Shown piece after piece: positions 1-11,591 of a stretch of 64,000 bases of DNA (positions are counted from its first letter, which is position 1; each line of letters starts with the position of its first letter). Below the pieces are notes generated by a model. The model ran no database searches. It worked only from the letters and a program-made list of their open reading frames with translations, and had not been told where the DNA came from. The stretch spans positions 3,286,001 through 3,350,000 of the forward strand of contig CADCXD010000001.1 of assembly GCA_902806575.1 (NCBI GenBank), in the 5' to 3' direction. Source of the stretch: Jackrogersella multiformis. Its lineage: Eukaryota; Ascomycota; Sordariomycetes; Xylariales; Hypoxylaceae. The position numbers and the translations under genes were made by a program.

Positions 1-3000
1 TGCTTTCGGTAAAGAGTGCAAAGGTCCCATAGAGGCGCCCATCGTCGGTGTCTTCTTGGCATAGTATGCAGGTGCCTCTTGGGTACTTCCAAAAGTTCTT
101 CTGCTCCTCTACGGGTTTGGCCTCATCCATATCGTCCCAATCTTCATCGCCCCAGTCGACGTCCCCTTGCATTTCCAGGAAGCTTTTCTGTTGCTGTTGG
201 AACTGCGCCATAACCTTGGCTTGTCGGTCGAGTGCGGCTTTCTTCTTTCGTTCGCGTTCCTCTTCAGCATTGTGAGTGGTCGCTGGCGATGCAGTGTCGA
301 TTCGGTCCACAGGTATGCCTAATCGCGAGTAGGCTGTATCAAAGTGGTTCGGATATTTCTGCCTCATTCTCTTCAATATCAATGCAATCTTGGCGTGGCA
401 GGCTTTGAACTCTTCCTTAGTCGACATCATGTCTAGGAGCGACACGATTGTCTTCCTGGCCGGAGCATCCTGCATGAAATTGCTTCGAGCGTGTGTCGTC
501 AAAGCGATATAAACAAAAGATCCGGCTCCAGCCGCAGACTCCGCCCCTTCTGCCTTATCCTCGGCGATAGCTATAAGAATCAGATGCAATACGACTTGCA
601 AGAATGTCTCTATCCTAGTGAAAGGAACTTTAGGTGTCAACTTAGCAGCAACGAGAGGATATAGGAGACAGTAGTAGATAATCTGCGCGAACATTCCAGT
701 GCTGGTGAACTGAGCTAGCCCCACGAAGACACCGGCTTCTACCGGTCGTAGTTTGGGTTCGTATACGATCTCCTCGGCAGGTTTCCCAGTCTTTTTGGCC
801 ATCCAATTACGGTAAGCGGCTTCCGATTCCTCTCTTTGATTTTTGTTGTAGTGAGCAATATACGGGTCAATGTCTTCTATGAATTGCGGCCTGAGTTCAA
901 AAGTGCCTACATCCGAAACGCCCTCGGGGGCCTTGAATGTAGCCACCTCATCTAAGACACGCTGGAAGTCCTCCTGCTCGTGGAACTTCTCCGGCAGCTT
1001 ACTACATATTTCATTAAAGGAAAGCGGCCGGAAGCACAAAACGTGTGTTATATCCCTGCACATTGCCATCAGATGCGTCTGCTGTTCATCGTTAACCGGA
1101 ATAAGTGAGGTTCGATCGCTTAGCAGGACAATTAGAAAATGAATCATATCCTCGACTACATCAAGGTGCTGTATTTCATCCTGGGCGTTTGAGGTAAGCT
1201 CGAAGAACCCTTTGATCCAGTTGTCCATGCCAAACCGATCGACAATGGAGGCGAGGACACGGCTCGGGTTGCAGACCACCATTGCGGTCTGGAGCAGGAA
1301 GATATCTCGGGCGTGAGTGACATCCCTGTGCAGGATATTCTTATATGTTCCAGCCTGATGCCTTAGGCTGATGCCGTTGCGCACCCACATTCCGGCCTTT
1401 ATCTGGGCGAGCCAGGTGCAGACGCGTAGAGGGTAGTCAAGCGCGGCCATGAGATAGTCCTCGGGGGAATAGTCTCGTCTGGGCATAGCCTTCCGGCCCA
1501 TTGACCTAGGCTTTACCTTGAGCTCTTGCGAAGTGAAGTTTAAGATCGACCTGAGTTCTTGCGGTGACATGTGCTTCCCACATTCGATCAGCCACGATAG
1601 AGTATAGTGCAACGCGTGGTGGAAACTGATCGACTGCTCCTCCACGTTGAATTTGACCACCTCGAATCTGGTAGCCTCGCCAGCAAATTCAAAGTCACTC
1701 AGTGCCTTAAATCGTATTTCATCTTTGATCTCGGCCTGGGTGAACCTAGCACGCTCGGCCCCGACCGAGTTGATGATGACACTCTTAGCTGTTGTTCGAA
1801 TGGCCCGCGACAAATATAGGGAATCCTGCTCTGGAAGGTTGCGGAAAGAGCCGGATAGTAGCCTACAGAGCCTGTTGATCTCCCGCGTCATCAACGAGGC
1901 GCCGATCCAACTATCGGTTTCATATTCGACATGCTCTCCAACGGCTCGGATATTCGGGCAGATACCCTGATGAAGTTTTACCAAATCAAGGAATTGCATC
2001 AGGTATCTTTCTTCAGTCCTCATCCGCTCCTGCACATGAGGTGAGCCGAGGAGGAACTTGAGATCGACGTAGAAATGATACATCCGTCTATTCGTCACCG
2101 AACCTGTGTCGAACCCAAGGACAGCACTAGACGAGACCTCCCAAGGATGGCCAACTTGCCGGGTAGTTAAGAAGGTGTACAATATGGCCATGAGGGTGGT
2201 CAAAAAATTGCCTCTCTCCACCACTTCGGCGGTAATGGAAGGTGTGGTAAGCATCTGTAGGGATATGTTGATAATCGAGTGGTCGGGTTCCCGGTCCCCT
2301 ATAAGGTATAACTGCGCTAACGTCGTGTATAATGCAGCGAATCGGAGGCCCAAGACTCTCTTGAATTCGGGAATAGTGACAACCGTTGAAATGTACAGCG
2401 AACGTAAATCGTTACGGACCTTTTTCCACATCCTCAAGTCGAAGAGAATCAACCAGTCGAGACGGACTCGCTGGAAGACATCCTCGAATGGATGGACAGT
2501 GTCACGTTCCATGTAGGCTGCCGGCGTTTCGACCCAGTACCGCCCAGGCTTTGGATGACCTGCCTTGTCAACCTTTGAGAGGCCGGGAGTCTTGGGAATT
2601 TCGAGGTTTGCCTTTGCATATACGGTTGGGGCGATCAAAGGCTCTGCTGTATCCGAATCTGACGGTGTAAGGTCCCGGTCTCGGGTCGCTCGTCTCACCA
2701 CGGGAGGTGGCGGCGGAGGTGGCGGATAACCTGCCATTGTAGCTTCTTCCTCTTCGAGGGACGCTACGCCTGGCGCGATCCAGTCGGAGACACTTACATC
2801 GGCACCCGCATCGGGTCGCATGTCCACCATCATCACATCCTCATCGTTGTCTTCGCCTCCGTCGTCGTCTTCACCTTCGTCGTCGTCTTCGTCTTCGTCG
2901 TTCTCTTCGCTAGAAGGGGTTCGATCGCTACCACCTGAGTACACATCGTCCTCATCGTTATCGTCCTCGTTATCGTCCTCGTCGTCGGAATCGAGAAATT

Positions 3001-4219
3001 CGGCCAGCGTAGCCGTATTTCCAGTTTCTGCGAGGAACCTCGCCCGCTGTATGAATATTGTAGCGGAGTGGGCCTCGAACGGATCATATTCGAGCTTTTC
3101 CTCGTCTTCAAGGCCGTCTTTACCTGGCATAGCATGCGTTCCAGGGCTCCCTTTTCGCCAGGGTTTTAGGAGTTCTTCGCAGACAACCATTCGAAGAATA
3201 TTTTGGTCGCTCCCTACTACGCAGCCTGAAATATCATTCAACCAGTCGATCATAGTCCCACACATCTGCTCTCGAAACGTGTCCCGTGACGATCGAATAG
3301 TGACGGTTATCTTGATATGCTCAAGGACAGTCGAGCATGCTAGGAGCCTCTCAATACTGGTGTCGTACTTCAGGATACTCCGACCGACCGAGTCAGTTTC
3401 CACCGCGCGGGTATACCCTTCATCAAGGGTCGTACTACAGGCACGTGCAACCTGGTCTTGCACTTCCTTCACGGTATGTTTCTCGTCGTTCCAAAGCAGC
3501 AATGCATACTCTTCGGGCGAGTCGATGTCACCCCCACAATAGGTCGAGGCTAAGCGGGACATCTTCTCGTCTTGTTCGATAGATTCCTTCGTCTTCGGCT
3601 GCCGGAGCTGTTCGGGAGCGCAGGATATGACATCGCAGATAAAATCGAGGACTCTCGAGATGGTCATACGAATGCTAGAGACAACCTCTTCAGGTAAGCC
3701 GGAGACCTCCTTAGCCTTCCCTTTCGACCGGTCGTCCTCGCGCTCGCTATGGATGGTGCAAAACATGGGTGTTTTCCAGGCTTCGGGGTCTCCGCAGTCG
3801 CAGCAACCACTATTTCCTGGCGATATTGAGATCCTCACCATATGGCCGGCATGATCCGTAGCGTTGAAACATTTGCTGCACAGGCAGCAAGTATCATCAG
3901 TACTGCAGGTCTTGCAGCTGTATGAAGCCTCCCCGGCTCTGAATATGTGGCCACAAGCCTTGCCGCGGGCGGCCTCGGTGTACTCGGCTCCATCTACAGC
4001 TCCCTGGGCTTCTCTGAGCTTTAAGGTGCTCTTTGGAGTGAGCTTGCCTTCTGGGAAGAACAGTCGCAAATATTCAGGCCTGCCTCCAGCCATGGACCAG
4101 AAGAGATTAGATAGGAGGTCTCGACAGGCTGCATCCTCGTATCGAAAACCATGAAGCCTCGGCAGCTCTATCAGATGCTGACAGAGCTGTAGCTCTTGGG
4201 TAGACAATCCGGTGTCCAT
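1..4219 (-). CDS. ubr1: E3 ubiquitin-protein ligase N-recognin UBR1 (5' part, truncated by window edge)
   Basis: UBR1 recognises N-degrons and ubiquitinates the substrate with its E2 partner. The frame is open without introns from the ATG at 4219 to the left edge, about 1406 residues; the C-terminal part lies outside. Residues about 88-158 form a UBR box (ACGHIFRAGEASYSCKTC, then CGDPEAW) that binds basic N-termini. Residues about 233-300 form the ClpS-like N-box (YALLLWNDEKHTV) for bulky hydrophobic N-termini. A highly acidic Asp/Glu tract lies near residues 410-465 and a proline run near 495-505. The last visible residues (TCILCQEDTDD) are the start of the RING-H2 domain. The Ser-rich frame on the plus strand at 2820-3542 is only the complement of the acidic tract. 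Family assignment is firm; the full length cannot be judged. Confidence 0.95.
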   Translation of the reverse strand, partial: MDTGLSTQELQLCQHLIELPRLHGFRYEDAACRDLLSNLFWSMAGGRPEYLRLFFPEGKLTPKSTLKLREAQGAVDGAEYTEAARGKACGHIFRAGEASYSCKTCSTDDTCCLCSKCFNATDHAGHMVRISISPGNSGCCDCGDPEAWKTPMFCTIHSEREDDRSKGKAKEVSGLPEEVVSSIRMTISRVLDFICDVISCAPEQLRQPKTKESIEQDEKMSRLASTYCGGDIDSPEEYALLLWNDEKHTVKEVQDQVARACSTTLDEGYTRAVETDSVGRSILKYDTSIERLLACSTVLEHIKITVTIRSSRDTFREQMCGTMIDWLNDISGCVVGSDQNILRMVVCEELLKPWRKGSPGTHAMPGKDGLEDEEKLEYDPFEAHSATIFIQRARFLAETGNTATLAEFLDSDDEDDNEDDNDEDDVYSGGSDRTPSSEENDEDEDDDEGEDDDGGEDNDEDVMMVDMRPDAGADVSVSDWIAPGVASLEEEEATMAGYPPPPPPPPVVRRATRDRDLTPSDSDTAEPLIAPTVYAKANLEIPKTPGLSKVDKAGHPKPGRYWVETPAAYMERDTVHPFEDVFQRVRLDWLILFDLRMWKKVRNDLRSLYISTVVTIPEFKRVLGLRFAALYTTLAQLYLIGDREPDHSIINISLQMLTTPSITAEVVERGNFLTTLMAILYTFLTTRQVGHPWEVSSSAVLGFDTGSVTNRRMYHFYVDLKFLLGSPHVQERMRTEERYLMQFLDLVKLHQGICPNIRAVGEHVEYETDSWIGASLMTREINRLCRLLSGSFRNLPEQDSLYLSRAIRTTAKSVIINSVGAERARFTQAEIKDEIRFKALSDFEFAGEATRFEVVKFNVEEQSISFHHALHYTLSWLIECGKHMSPQELRSILNFTSQELKVKPRSMGRKAMPRRDYSPEDYLMAALDYPLRVCTWLAQIKAGMWVRNGISLRHQAGTYKNILHRDVTHARDIFLLQTAMVVCNPSRVLASIVDRFGMDNWIKGFFELTSNAQDEIQHLDVVEDMIHFLIVLLSDRTSLIPVNDEQQTHLMAMCRDITHVLCFRPLSFNEICSKLPEKFHEQEDFQRVLDEVATFKAPEGVSDVGTFELRPQFIEDIDPYIAHYNKNQREESEAAYRNWMAKKTGKPAEEIVYEPKLRPVEAGVFVGLAQFTSTGMFAQIIYYCLLYPLVAAKLTPKVPFTRIETFLQVVLHLILIAIAEDKAEGAESAAGAGSFVYIALTTHARSNFMQDAPARKTIVSLLDMMSTKEEFKACHAKIALILKRMRQKYPNHFDTAYSRLGIPVDRIDTASPATTHNAEEERERKKKAALDRQAKVMAQFQQQQKSFLEMQGDVDWGDEDWDDMDEAKPVEEQKNFWKYPRGTCILCQEDTDDGRLYGTFALFTES

Positions 4220-4451
4220 GGTTAGACTCAGGGTGCTATCATTGTTTTTGAGAGAATGGATATTGTCGTTCGATGGACAAACAGGGAGAGAGTCGAGTAT
4301 ATTGAATATTCACCGTGGAAAGAAAGGTCAAAGGGCGGGACTCGAGATGGATACAAGTAGGTTGGTGGCAGTAGTAGTGGTAGTGGTAGTGGCGGCGGCA
4401 GCGGCACGTGTGGGGTTTCAACAACTAGACGTTTATAATAGGCATCTAGCG

Positions 4452-4490
4452 TAGGTAAGTAGGTAGGTAGGTAGGTAGGTAGGTAGGTAG
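4452..4490. repeat. TAGG tetranucleotide microsatellite
   Basis: About nine TAGG units in tandem, with one interruption near the left end, upstream of UBR1. The unit is half of the TACCTAGGTA palindrome that recurs in other spacers of the window. Confidence 0.9.
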
Positions 4491-6051
4491 AGGCTGGTAG
4501 TGAGGTAGGTTTCGGAATGTGGCGAGGCTTTTCTATGAAATTTACTATGTAAACACACCTGGGCAGTTAATGGTATTATTACTGGAATTATAAAATCCAG
4601 ACAAAGAATTAGAAAAGAGAAAAAGCCTCCCGATGACAAAATTATGAAAAGGGTAGGTACATTAGCTCAATACTTGTGATTCGAAAGCTTCGACAAAGCG
4701 TTTAATCCCCCCCTCCTACCTAACTAGGCACTTGAGACCAACATCCGTCCTTATCACTGATAAGATTGCTGAAGTTAAAGTTGCGCAACAAATCGTCACA
4801 TCCAAGGTTGACAGCTGCAAGCGGGTGTTCATCCTTTTACTTTCCTAACAATGTAACTACCTTAGGTAATATGTACCTACCTACCTAGGGGTATGTACTA
4901 GGCTCTACTTGCATCATGTATCCCACTATGGATGTCTTTGGTGCTCCCAATAGACGGGTGCGATAGTCTTAGAATATCCATACATATATCTTATAAGCAC
5001 ACCTAGGTAGATTATAGTTGGGTTTCTTCTATACAAATAATAAACTACCTAGGTTAGGTACACTAGATAAATATTACTTTCGTCCTATTAGTATGAATAC
5101 TATAGAATCCCGACTTGTTGATAGGGCTTGTCATGATTTACCTAACTTTCATGACTGAATATCTCAGTCTTAGGTATCTTAAAAGGTGACTAGCAGTGTT
5201 ATTTCTAGGAGGTATCTAGGAGGTATCCCTATTGAAAACGCGAGAAACTTCCAAGTAGCAATTCCTTCGAAACATCATCTAGACTACCTACCTACCTTTA
5301 TTCGTCATGGGCAGAGTTGGGTACCTAGACATTCGGCTTTGTGCGAACTGTGAGTGAATAGGTATTGTTCCGATCTATAAGGTACAGCTGTACAGTTTTG
5401 GAGGCATCCTATCGTCCCTAGTTAGAAGCCGATTTATGTTCCATCTCTAACGTCGCGAGTCCATCGTTGCCGTTTATTCCTCCTCGACGTATCTAGATCG
5501 GATATCCTTCCATTGTCGCTTTCGGCATGTTAGTTACATTCGTAGCTATTTTTCAATGATATTTCCTAGATAGCACATACCCCTCGGTTGAACCTGTCCC
5601 AGACCTTGTTCATGGTGGTGTCGTATAGCCTAAGATCCAATTAGCGACTACTATATATCCTATAAAGTACTTCGCACTACACACATCTCGAAAGCGAAGG
5701 CCGAGACGAAGACAGCTCCCAGCATCTGCCAGTTTCTTCGGAAGAAAGTGCTGCGCGATATTGGTCAGTTCAGGCAGTCCTGTTGTCGTAGGAGTGGTCG
5801 ACTTGCTTGTAGAAAGGACGAGCGGCGGCCTATTGCGCGATTAGTTAGTTAGTTCGGTGCATCGTCGATGGATGACTAGACGGGAGACTATACCATAGTG
5901 AATACCGTCTAAAGGGTAGATACCAAGAATGTGATAGTGACTTGAACGGTGGGTGGAAATGTAATTGATATCGTTGAATGACAGACGTCACGAAGTTCTT
6001 GAAAGTGTAAATGTAAATTCCGGCTTTCAAGATTCCCGCCGAAGAATTGAC

Positions 6052-6083
6052 GATTTGGATTTGGATTTGGATTTAGATTTGGA
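6052..6083. repeat. GATTTG hexanucleotide repeat
   Basis: Five to six tandem GATTTG units with one base change near the right end, about 320 bases before the PYM start codon. Confidence 0.85.
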
Positions 6084-6405
6084 AAGCGGCTGATTCTGAT
6101 TGGCTAAAGCTTCCTTAATTGAATGGTCCACTTTTTTCATTTGAGGCAGGTGGGCTGTTCGTTTGGTTTGGCTTGGCTCCGTCAGGCCTTTACTTATTCA
6201 CCTAGGCAGCTAGGGTAGAATTATAGTTATCTAACCTACCTATTTACATACCTATGTAGTCTACAGTTTGATATTATTTAATATCGTGCTTTAATCAGCT
6301 CCCAATTTTATACATTATTCTTCCTTCGCTAAGACATGATATCTTGGACTTTTTTAGCTTGATCGTTTTCACTATCCGGTCTTCACCGTTCGACCACAAT
6401 CCCCG

Positions 6406-6990
6406 ATGCCTTCCGAACCCTCCACATCGGGCATCGTCACAGACGAGAACAGCGGCGAGCGCCACATCCCAGAATCCGTGCGGCCGGACGGCACCACCAG
6501 GAAAGCGATTAAGATCCGTCCCGGCTACCGGCCCCCGGAGGATGTCGAGATCTACAAGAACCGCACCGCCGAGTCCTTCCGCAGCCGCGGCAAGGGCGGC
6601 ATCGTCGGCGCCGAAGGCTTGAAGGAGCAGAAGCAAGAAGCCGCCGCCAGCAACAAAAACGCCAAGCGCCGCGAAGCCAGGAAGAAGGCGAAGTCCACGA
6701 ATCCTACGGCCGCCGATGATAACGCACCGGAGGACGCAGGTGCCGCTAAGCCAGAGGACGTCGCCGATCCCGAGGTCGAGAAAGAGAAGAAGGCCCGGAA
6801 CCTGAAGAAGAAGCTGAAACAGGCGAAGGATCTGAAGAGCAAGAAGGAGGGCGGCGAAGCTCTCCTGCCAGAGCAGATCGCCAAGGTCATTAAGATCAAT
6901 GAGCTGGTGAGAGAACTCGAAGCGCTCGGGTTCGACGCCGATGGCGAACCGAAGTCAGACAACACGCCCGAAGCAACAAAAGAAGGATGA
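6406..6990 (+). CDS. PYM homologue (partner of Y14 and Mago; WIBG), exon-junction complex disassembly factor
   Basis: A 194-residue single-exon protein. PYM binds the Mago-Y14 heterodimer and removes exon junction complexes from translated mRNA in the cytoplasm. The N-terminal Mago-binding module is clear at residues about 10-50: GIVTDENSGERHIPESVRPD, then GTTRKAI and GYRPPEDVEIYKNR. The middle is a lysine- and glutamate-rich low-complexity helix (KEKKARNLKKKLKQAKDLK, residues about 125-145). A short C-terminal helix (LLPEQIAKVIKINELVRELE) matches the conserved tail of the family. The ATG at 6406 is preceded by no better start and places the Mago-binding motif at the usual position. No introns are needed. 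Confidence 0.9.
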   Translation: MPSEPSTSGIVTDENSGERHIPESVRPDGTTRKAIKIRPGYRPPEDVEIYKNRTAESFRSRGKGGIVGAEGLKEQKQEAAASNKNAKRREARKKAKSTNPTAADDNAPEDAGAAKPEDVADPEVEKEKKARNLKKKLKQAKDLKSKKEGGEALLPEQIAKVIKINELVRELEALGFDADGEPKSDNTPEATKEG

Positions 6991-8193
6991 TCAAGCAACC
7001 AGTCAGACAGTTATTCTGTTTGAGAGTAGAGTTTCGACCGAACACTGTCGAAATTATCCCCCACTTGATATCACAATGACGACAGTGACGCTACTACGGT
7101 ATGGGTTACTTAGGCCATATTACACGGCCCAGTGAATGGATCGGATAGCTTAATATGATATCCATTAAGTCTTATTCCGATCCCACTAGACGTGCCTTTA
7201 AATGGCCGAGATACCCAGCCACCACCTAAACGCCCTTGACCTTCGGCGTTAAATCGAGCTTCTGGTCAGCTATCAGCCTTCTAAAGATCTGACCTAGCCA
7301 ATGCTGGTTCTATATGCGATGAGGAAGCCAACGGAGACAAGGACTGATCGCTTCCGGCAGCGGTCCACTGAGCAACGAGCCTAAAGATTCACAGCTTTGG
7401 TACATAATCTATGGAGCAGAGTTGAATACGAGATTGCATATTAAGATATGTGGCTCCAGTACCTATATATCATGAGATATTTGCCATGTGTAACTGAGCA
7501 GAAACCCCTTCCTGGTATATAACTGGCAACAAAGCCTATCATCCAAAGCCAAGCGCTCAGTAGCCAGGTTTTGCGAAGAGCGTGTACAGCTCCATAAAAT
7601 ATCAAGGAACCCATACCCATCCAAGCCTTCGTGTTTCCAGATTAAGGCCACTCCTTTCACGTACATAATTTTCTCCTCGTCCCTGTAACGTGGTAGATTC
7701 GGCAATAGCTAGATCCTCCGCGCCACGGAGCTGACACAGATTGAGGCGACATGCAGTTGAATAGCCGCACTCTAGCTTGAGGCGAGATCTAGATTACACC
7801 TCCCCGTGGACTTGATCCCTGAATACCATATAATCCAAAGTACCACTAGAAAATAAAGGGCCGACAACTTGTACTGTAAGCTCAAGCACGATGAGACCAA
7901 TTAGTTTAGCTAAGCATGCGACAAGATTATATCAATTTAGTAAATATCGATATTATCATTTTGATTTATAAACCTATCCCCTGTCCCCTTTCCCCTTCCC
8001 CTACCTCAAACCCAACACATATACAACCATATACCCAACAGCGCCGGGCCCAAGACATCCCAGTATTTAAACCAAATATATGTAGAAGACAAAAAAAACA
8101 GACTCGTTATAAATCGCCATGCAAATTTTGAAAAGCGACCACGCGCCCAGATCATCCAAGGCCGCACCCACAAAAGAAAAAGGGACGAGCAGC
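6991..8193. other. intergenic region, no gene seen
   Basis: About 1.2 kb between the convergent ends of the PYM gene and the MFS transporter gene. Only short open frames occur and none has recognisable protein character. Nothing else identified. Confidence 0.6.
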
Positions 8194-9967
8194 TCAATAC
8201 TCCCCGCGGCCGTCCACGTACCCAGTCGCGTCCCTCTTCCTGTGCAGCCTCCTGGCCTCCACGGCCACGTAGCCCACGAGGCAGACGCCGATGACCAGGC
8301 CGAGGGCCAGCAGCAGGAGGTTGACGGGGACGGGGTCGCCGCGGAAGGTGCGGTGGAAGAGGAAGTCGAGGGCGCTCTGGCTGAAGTTGAGCACGCCCGA
8401 GAGGCAGATGATGGTGCCGTAGACGGTGCCGAAGGTGCGGAACCCGAACACCTTGGCGCTGTAGTCGCTGACGGCCGTGTAGTAGAAGGGCCGGTACAGC
8501 ACGAACAGGACGATGTTGGCGTACGCCGCCCACGCGTACGGCAGCACGCCCAGCACCCCGATCGTCGTGGCGGCCGCGACGAGCGTCGTCAGCACGGCCA
8601 CGGTGCTGGTGTGGTCCAGGATGGCCCCGATGAACGGGATGGAGATGATGCCGCCGAGGGGCAGCGCGAGATCGAAGAAGTTGTTGATCTCGATGGCCTT
8701 CGCCGTGCTCCCGAAGATGGCCTCGTACTGCGGCCGGATGGTCGCCACGAAGTAGTTGATCCGGGTCATCTGCACGACGGTGAATAAGCATATCAGCGTG
8801 AACCAAGGCGAGCGGATCTGCTCCATCGCCGTGTAGTTGTGCATCACTCCCCACACGCCGCTCCTCTCGTTCTTAGCCTCTTCGCGTTGAGCTTGTTTAT
8901 CTTTGTCTACCTCGTCAGAGCCCAGTAGCTCCTCAATGTCCTGCACGATGCTCTCGTGATGCCCACGCTGTTCCTCCCGCAGTAGCGCAGTCTGTTCATC
9001 CACTTGGTCGTCGGCATTCACGGCGTTCGATGTGATAGTAAGATCAGCGAACGCAGGGGCCTCAATTTCTTCGATCATTTCTCCCACCGTCTTATACGAC
9101 TGTTTCGGGAGTATCGTGAACTGAACGATGATGATTACCACTGGTACTACAAGGTAGACCAGGAAGAACTTGTGGTGCCCGAATGCGCCATCCGTCTTCA
9201 GGTATATGATGCGGTAAATAAGAAACAAGGCGCTCGATGCATCAAAGGCGCCCGTAAGTAGTGCTAAAATCAGACCCGAGTGTCGAGGGAAAGCATTGGA
9301 CAGCTGGAAGGAAGAGATATACGTAAATGGCCCACCTAGGGCAAGCAAAAAGTAGCCAAAGAGGAATGCGTCGAAAGGTAGGTTCTTAGCAAAAGATATG
9401 GAGAGTGCACCAAGGCTAAGCAACAGAGCACCGATAATTCCGGAGACTCGAGGGCCGTAGTGGTCTAAGATGGCACCGACGGGCAGAGCAGCAACATTGG
9501 TGGCGACAGCGGCAACGGTGAACATGAGATTGAGATGAATTTCCACACATATGTCTTCGCCATCGCACACGTCTTGATATGCACCCTCTTTCTTCAGAAC
9601 CGGTTTCAAAGCAGCATATCCGAACACAACCCCCGCCGAGAAGAGGCAGACCACAACCATAGTAGCAACTTGGACTACGCATCGACCCTATGTCTTAGCT
9701 TGCCAGCTACTAGAGGTCAGCGAATAGGGATAGACACTCACGTATTCGTTTCCATTGCGGTACCTCGAAAGCCCCGCGGGTCTGGCCGAGGTGGTCTTCT
9801 TCATGATCATCAAAGACGGGATTCCACGACTCAGGCAACGGGTTGAAGGTAAGCTTGCGAGCTCTCTCGGAGGCAGCAGCGGAAGAGGCAGAACCCCGCC
9901 GCGATCTTCGCTCCTCCGTGGGGACATTGACGAACGTCTCTAGAGACGCAACGCGTTGTAAAGACAT
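8194..9967 (-). CDS. major facilitator superfamily transporter, FMP42 / LAT3-like
   Basis: Two exons, 9742-9967 and 8194-9674, joined across a 67-nt intron (donor GTGAGT, acceptor GTAG), give a 568-residue protein. The junction reads PQWKRI-LQVATMVVVCLFS, restoring a continuous start to the first membrane helix. The first 75 residues are a hydrophilic Ser/Arg-rich cytosolic tail. Twelve hydrophobic segments follow in two blocks, separated by a charged loop near residues 280-345. It resembles the fungal FMP42 family related to SLC43/LAT amino-acid transporters; substrate is unknown. A start at 10009 would need TTG, so the ATG at 9967 was chosen. The second block is very GC-rich. Confidence 0.85.
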
Positions 9968-11591
9968 AGCTTTTTTCAAAGTGTCACTTGAAAATGACTC
10001 GTACAGCAAGAGATATGAAGATAAGAAACCTCAAAAATCATAAAGGGAAAAAAAGATTGGGATACTTATCCCCGCCGGGGAAAAAACCGTATCGATACGC
10101 CAACGTGACGATCGAGATAAACTATAAAGAAGAGATAAAAGCTAGAAGACGAACTTAGATATTCCCAAGTTAGTATAGTGTGTATACCAGGGCAGCCGGG
10201 GTTGCAGGGGGGTAGCTACATACATAGTGTAGACACCTAGTGGAAGGAAAGAGGCGGGGAAATTTCAAAATATCTACCTAGGTACTTACCAGGTATATAA
10301 TTCGCTAATTTGTTAATTCTTTCATTCGTCAATTCGTCAATGCCGGAGCTTCGACATCAGAGCCGTTGCCCGTTGGAGCTTCGACAACTGAGAACAGACG
10401 GTATGTGCCAAGATGCCGAGGTTGTTGGCTATGTTGCTATGCTGCAGGAGGACAAAGGCACCCGCCAATGGTAGCCGAGCATTAGCTGCAATATGCCATT
10501 TCGTCGATGGATGAGTTATGTAAGAGAAAGAACTTCAGCGACGTCGGTCGTATTAGAGACATAACTCATAGGATGAGCATATGACGCAATAATTACTTAC
10601 ATACCTAGGTACCTTAGTTACCCAGGTAGGTACCTAGGTAGGTATATAACTAGAGGATATATAGATGCCAGTGATCCATATTCACCTGCACTGCTGCACT
10701 AGTTGTCAGCACTTTATCTGACTGCATTGCCGTCTGACATCCAATGGCATTCATACGCCAATCCCGTCATTAAAAGAGCCGCCGCCTTACCTTAATGAGA
10801 ATATCCTAGGTAGGTCATTAGGTGGGTTAAATGATCCGCAATACAGGTACCAAACAAACAGCACGAAAGCACTATAATGAGTCGCAAGTACCTACCTAGG
10901 TAGGTAGAGAAGAGAATATTACTTCACCTGGGCTGAGCTACCTGAAGACCAATGGGTTAGTGGGAGAAGCCGTCATTAAAAGCAAAGTACAAGTACAATC
11001 AGAAAGATTAATAATGTAACAAATAGAAATCAACGGATTTTATTGATCGATTTTCCTCTGCAAAGAGCCATGTTCCACCAGTCCATGCAAAGTGTACACT
11101 CAAGATCCCTCCAGCCAGCCACGCCTCACTACCAACACGTCCGCCAGGACTCCTATTCACTATCCTACGGCTGAGAAGGGCTGGCCCTTTTGCTCCGCGA
11201 GTTCTGCTGAAGAAGGTTATGGTCGATGGCTTCATGCAGAACCCGTACGAGTAAGCATGGATGTAGGACACATCCACTGCTGCATCAAATCATGGACTTC
11301 GGAACGGCCATCCCGAAATGCTGCAAAACGTATCTTGGTTCCAATTCCCTGCACGACACCCGCCTACCAGCGACCGTAGCCTGACCACTGTTGATGGATG
11401 TTTGCTGCCGCCTAACCGCAAAGCCAGAAATATTCACAATAAAAATTAGATTGCCATGCCATCCGCATGACAAGTAAGCCTCGCGAGACTTCATCGTACT
11501 GAGGCAAAACATGGCAAGAGGTATCCACTAGAAAGCAATATAGAACCCAGAACCCCAGTATGACTGAAAAGAATTCCCAAATCCCACTACT
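9968..11591. other. intergenic region with TACCTAGGTA palindromes
   Basis: Upstream of the MFS gene and downstream of the SUN gene. A compound palindrome block lies near 10600-10645, with others near 10285 and 10890-10905. No credible coding sequence was found; the open frames at 11008-11512 lack protein character. Confidence 0.55.

Larger units (their letters stand above)
4220..6405. other. intergenic region, AT-rich with microsatellites
   Basis: No gene is supported here. It lies between the start of UBR1 and the start of the PYM gene, so it must hold both promoters, divergently arranged. It contains a GTGGTA-type run near 4370-4400, a TAGG tetramer array, several TACCTAGGTA-like palindromes and a GATTTG hexamer run near 6052-6083. 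Confidence 0.6.

Noticed and set aside
2820..3542. Serine-rich 240-residue plus-strand frame
   Set aside because: It is the complement of the acidic Asp/Glu tract of UBR1, which has clear domains on the minus strand.
4452..4490. Tandem TAGG array as a possible CRISPR or telomeric repeat
   Set aside because: Units are four bases with no spacers and do not match the TTAGGG telomere repeat; it is a simple microsatellite.
8119..8787. 222-residue plus-strand frame
   Set aside because: Antisense to the GC-rich 3' half of the MFS transporter gene and low in complexity.
11008..11512. Short frames on both strands between the MFS and SUN genes
   Set aside because: No homology pattern and no signal for introns that would extend them.
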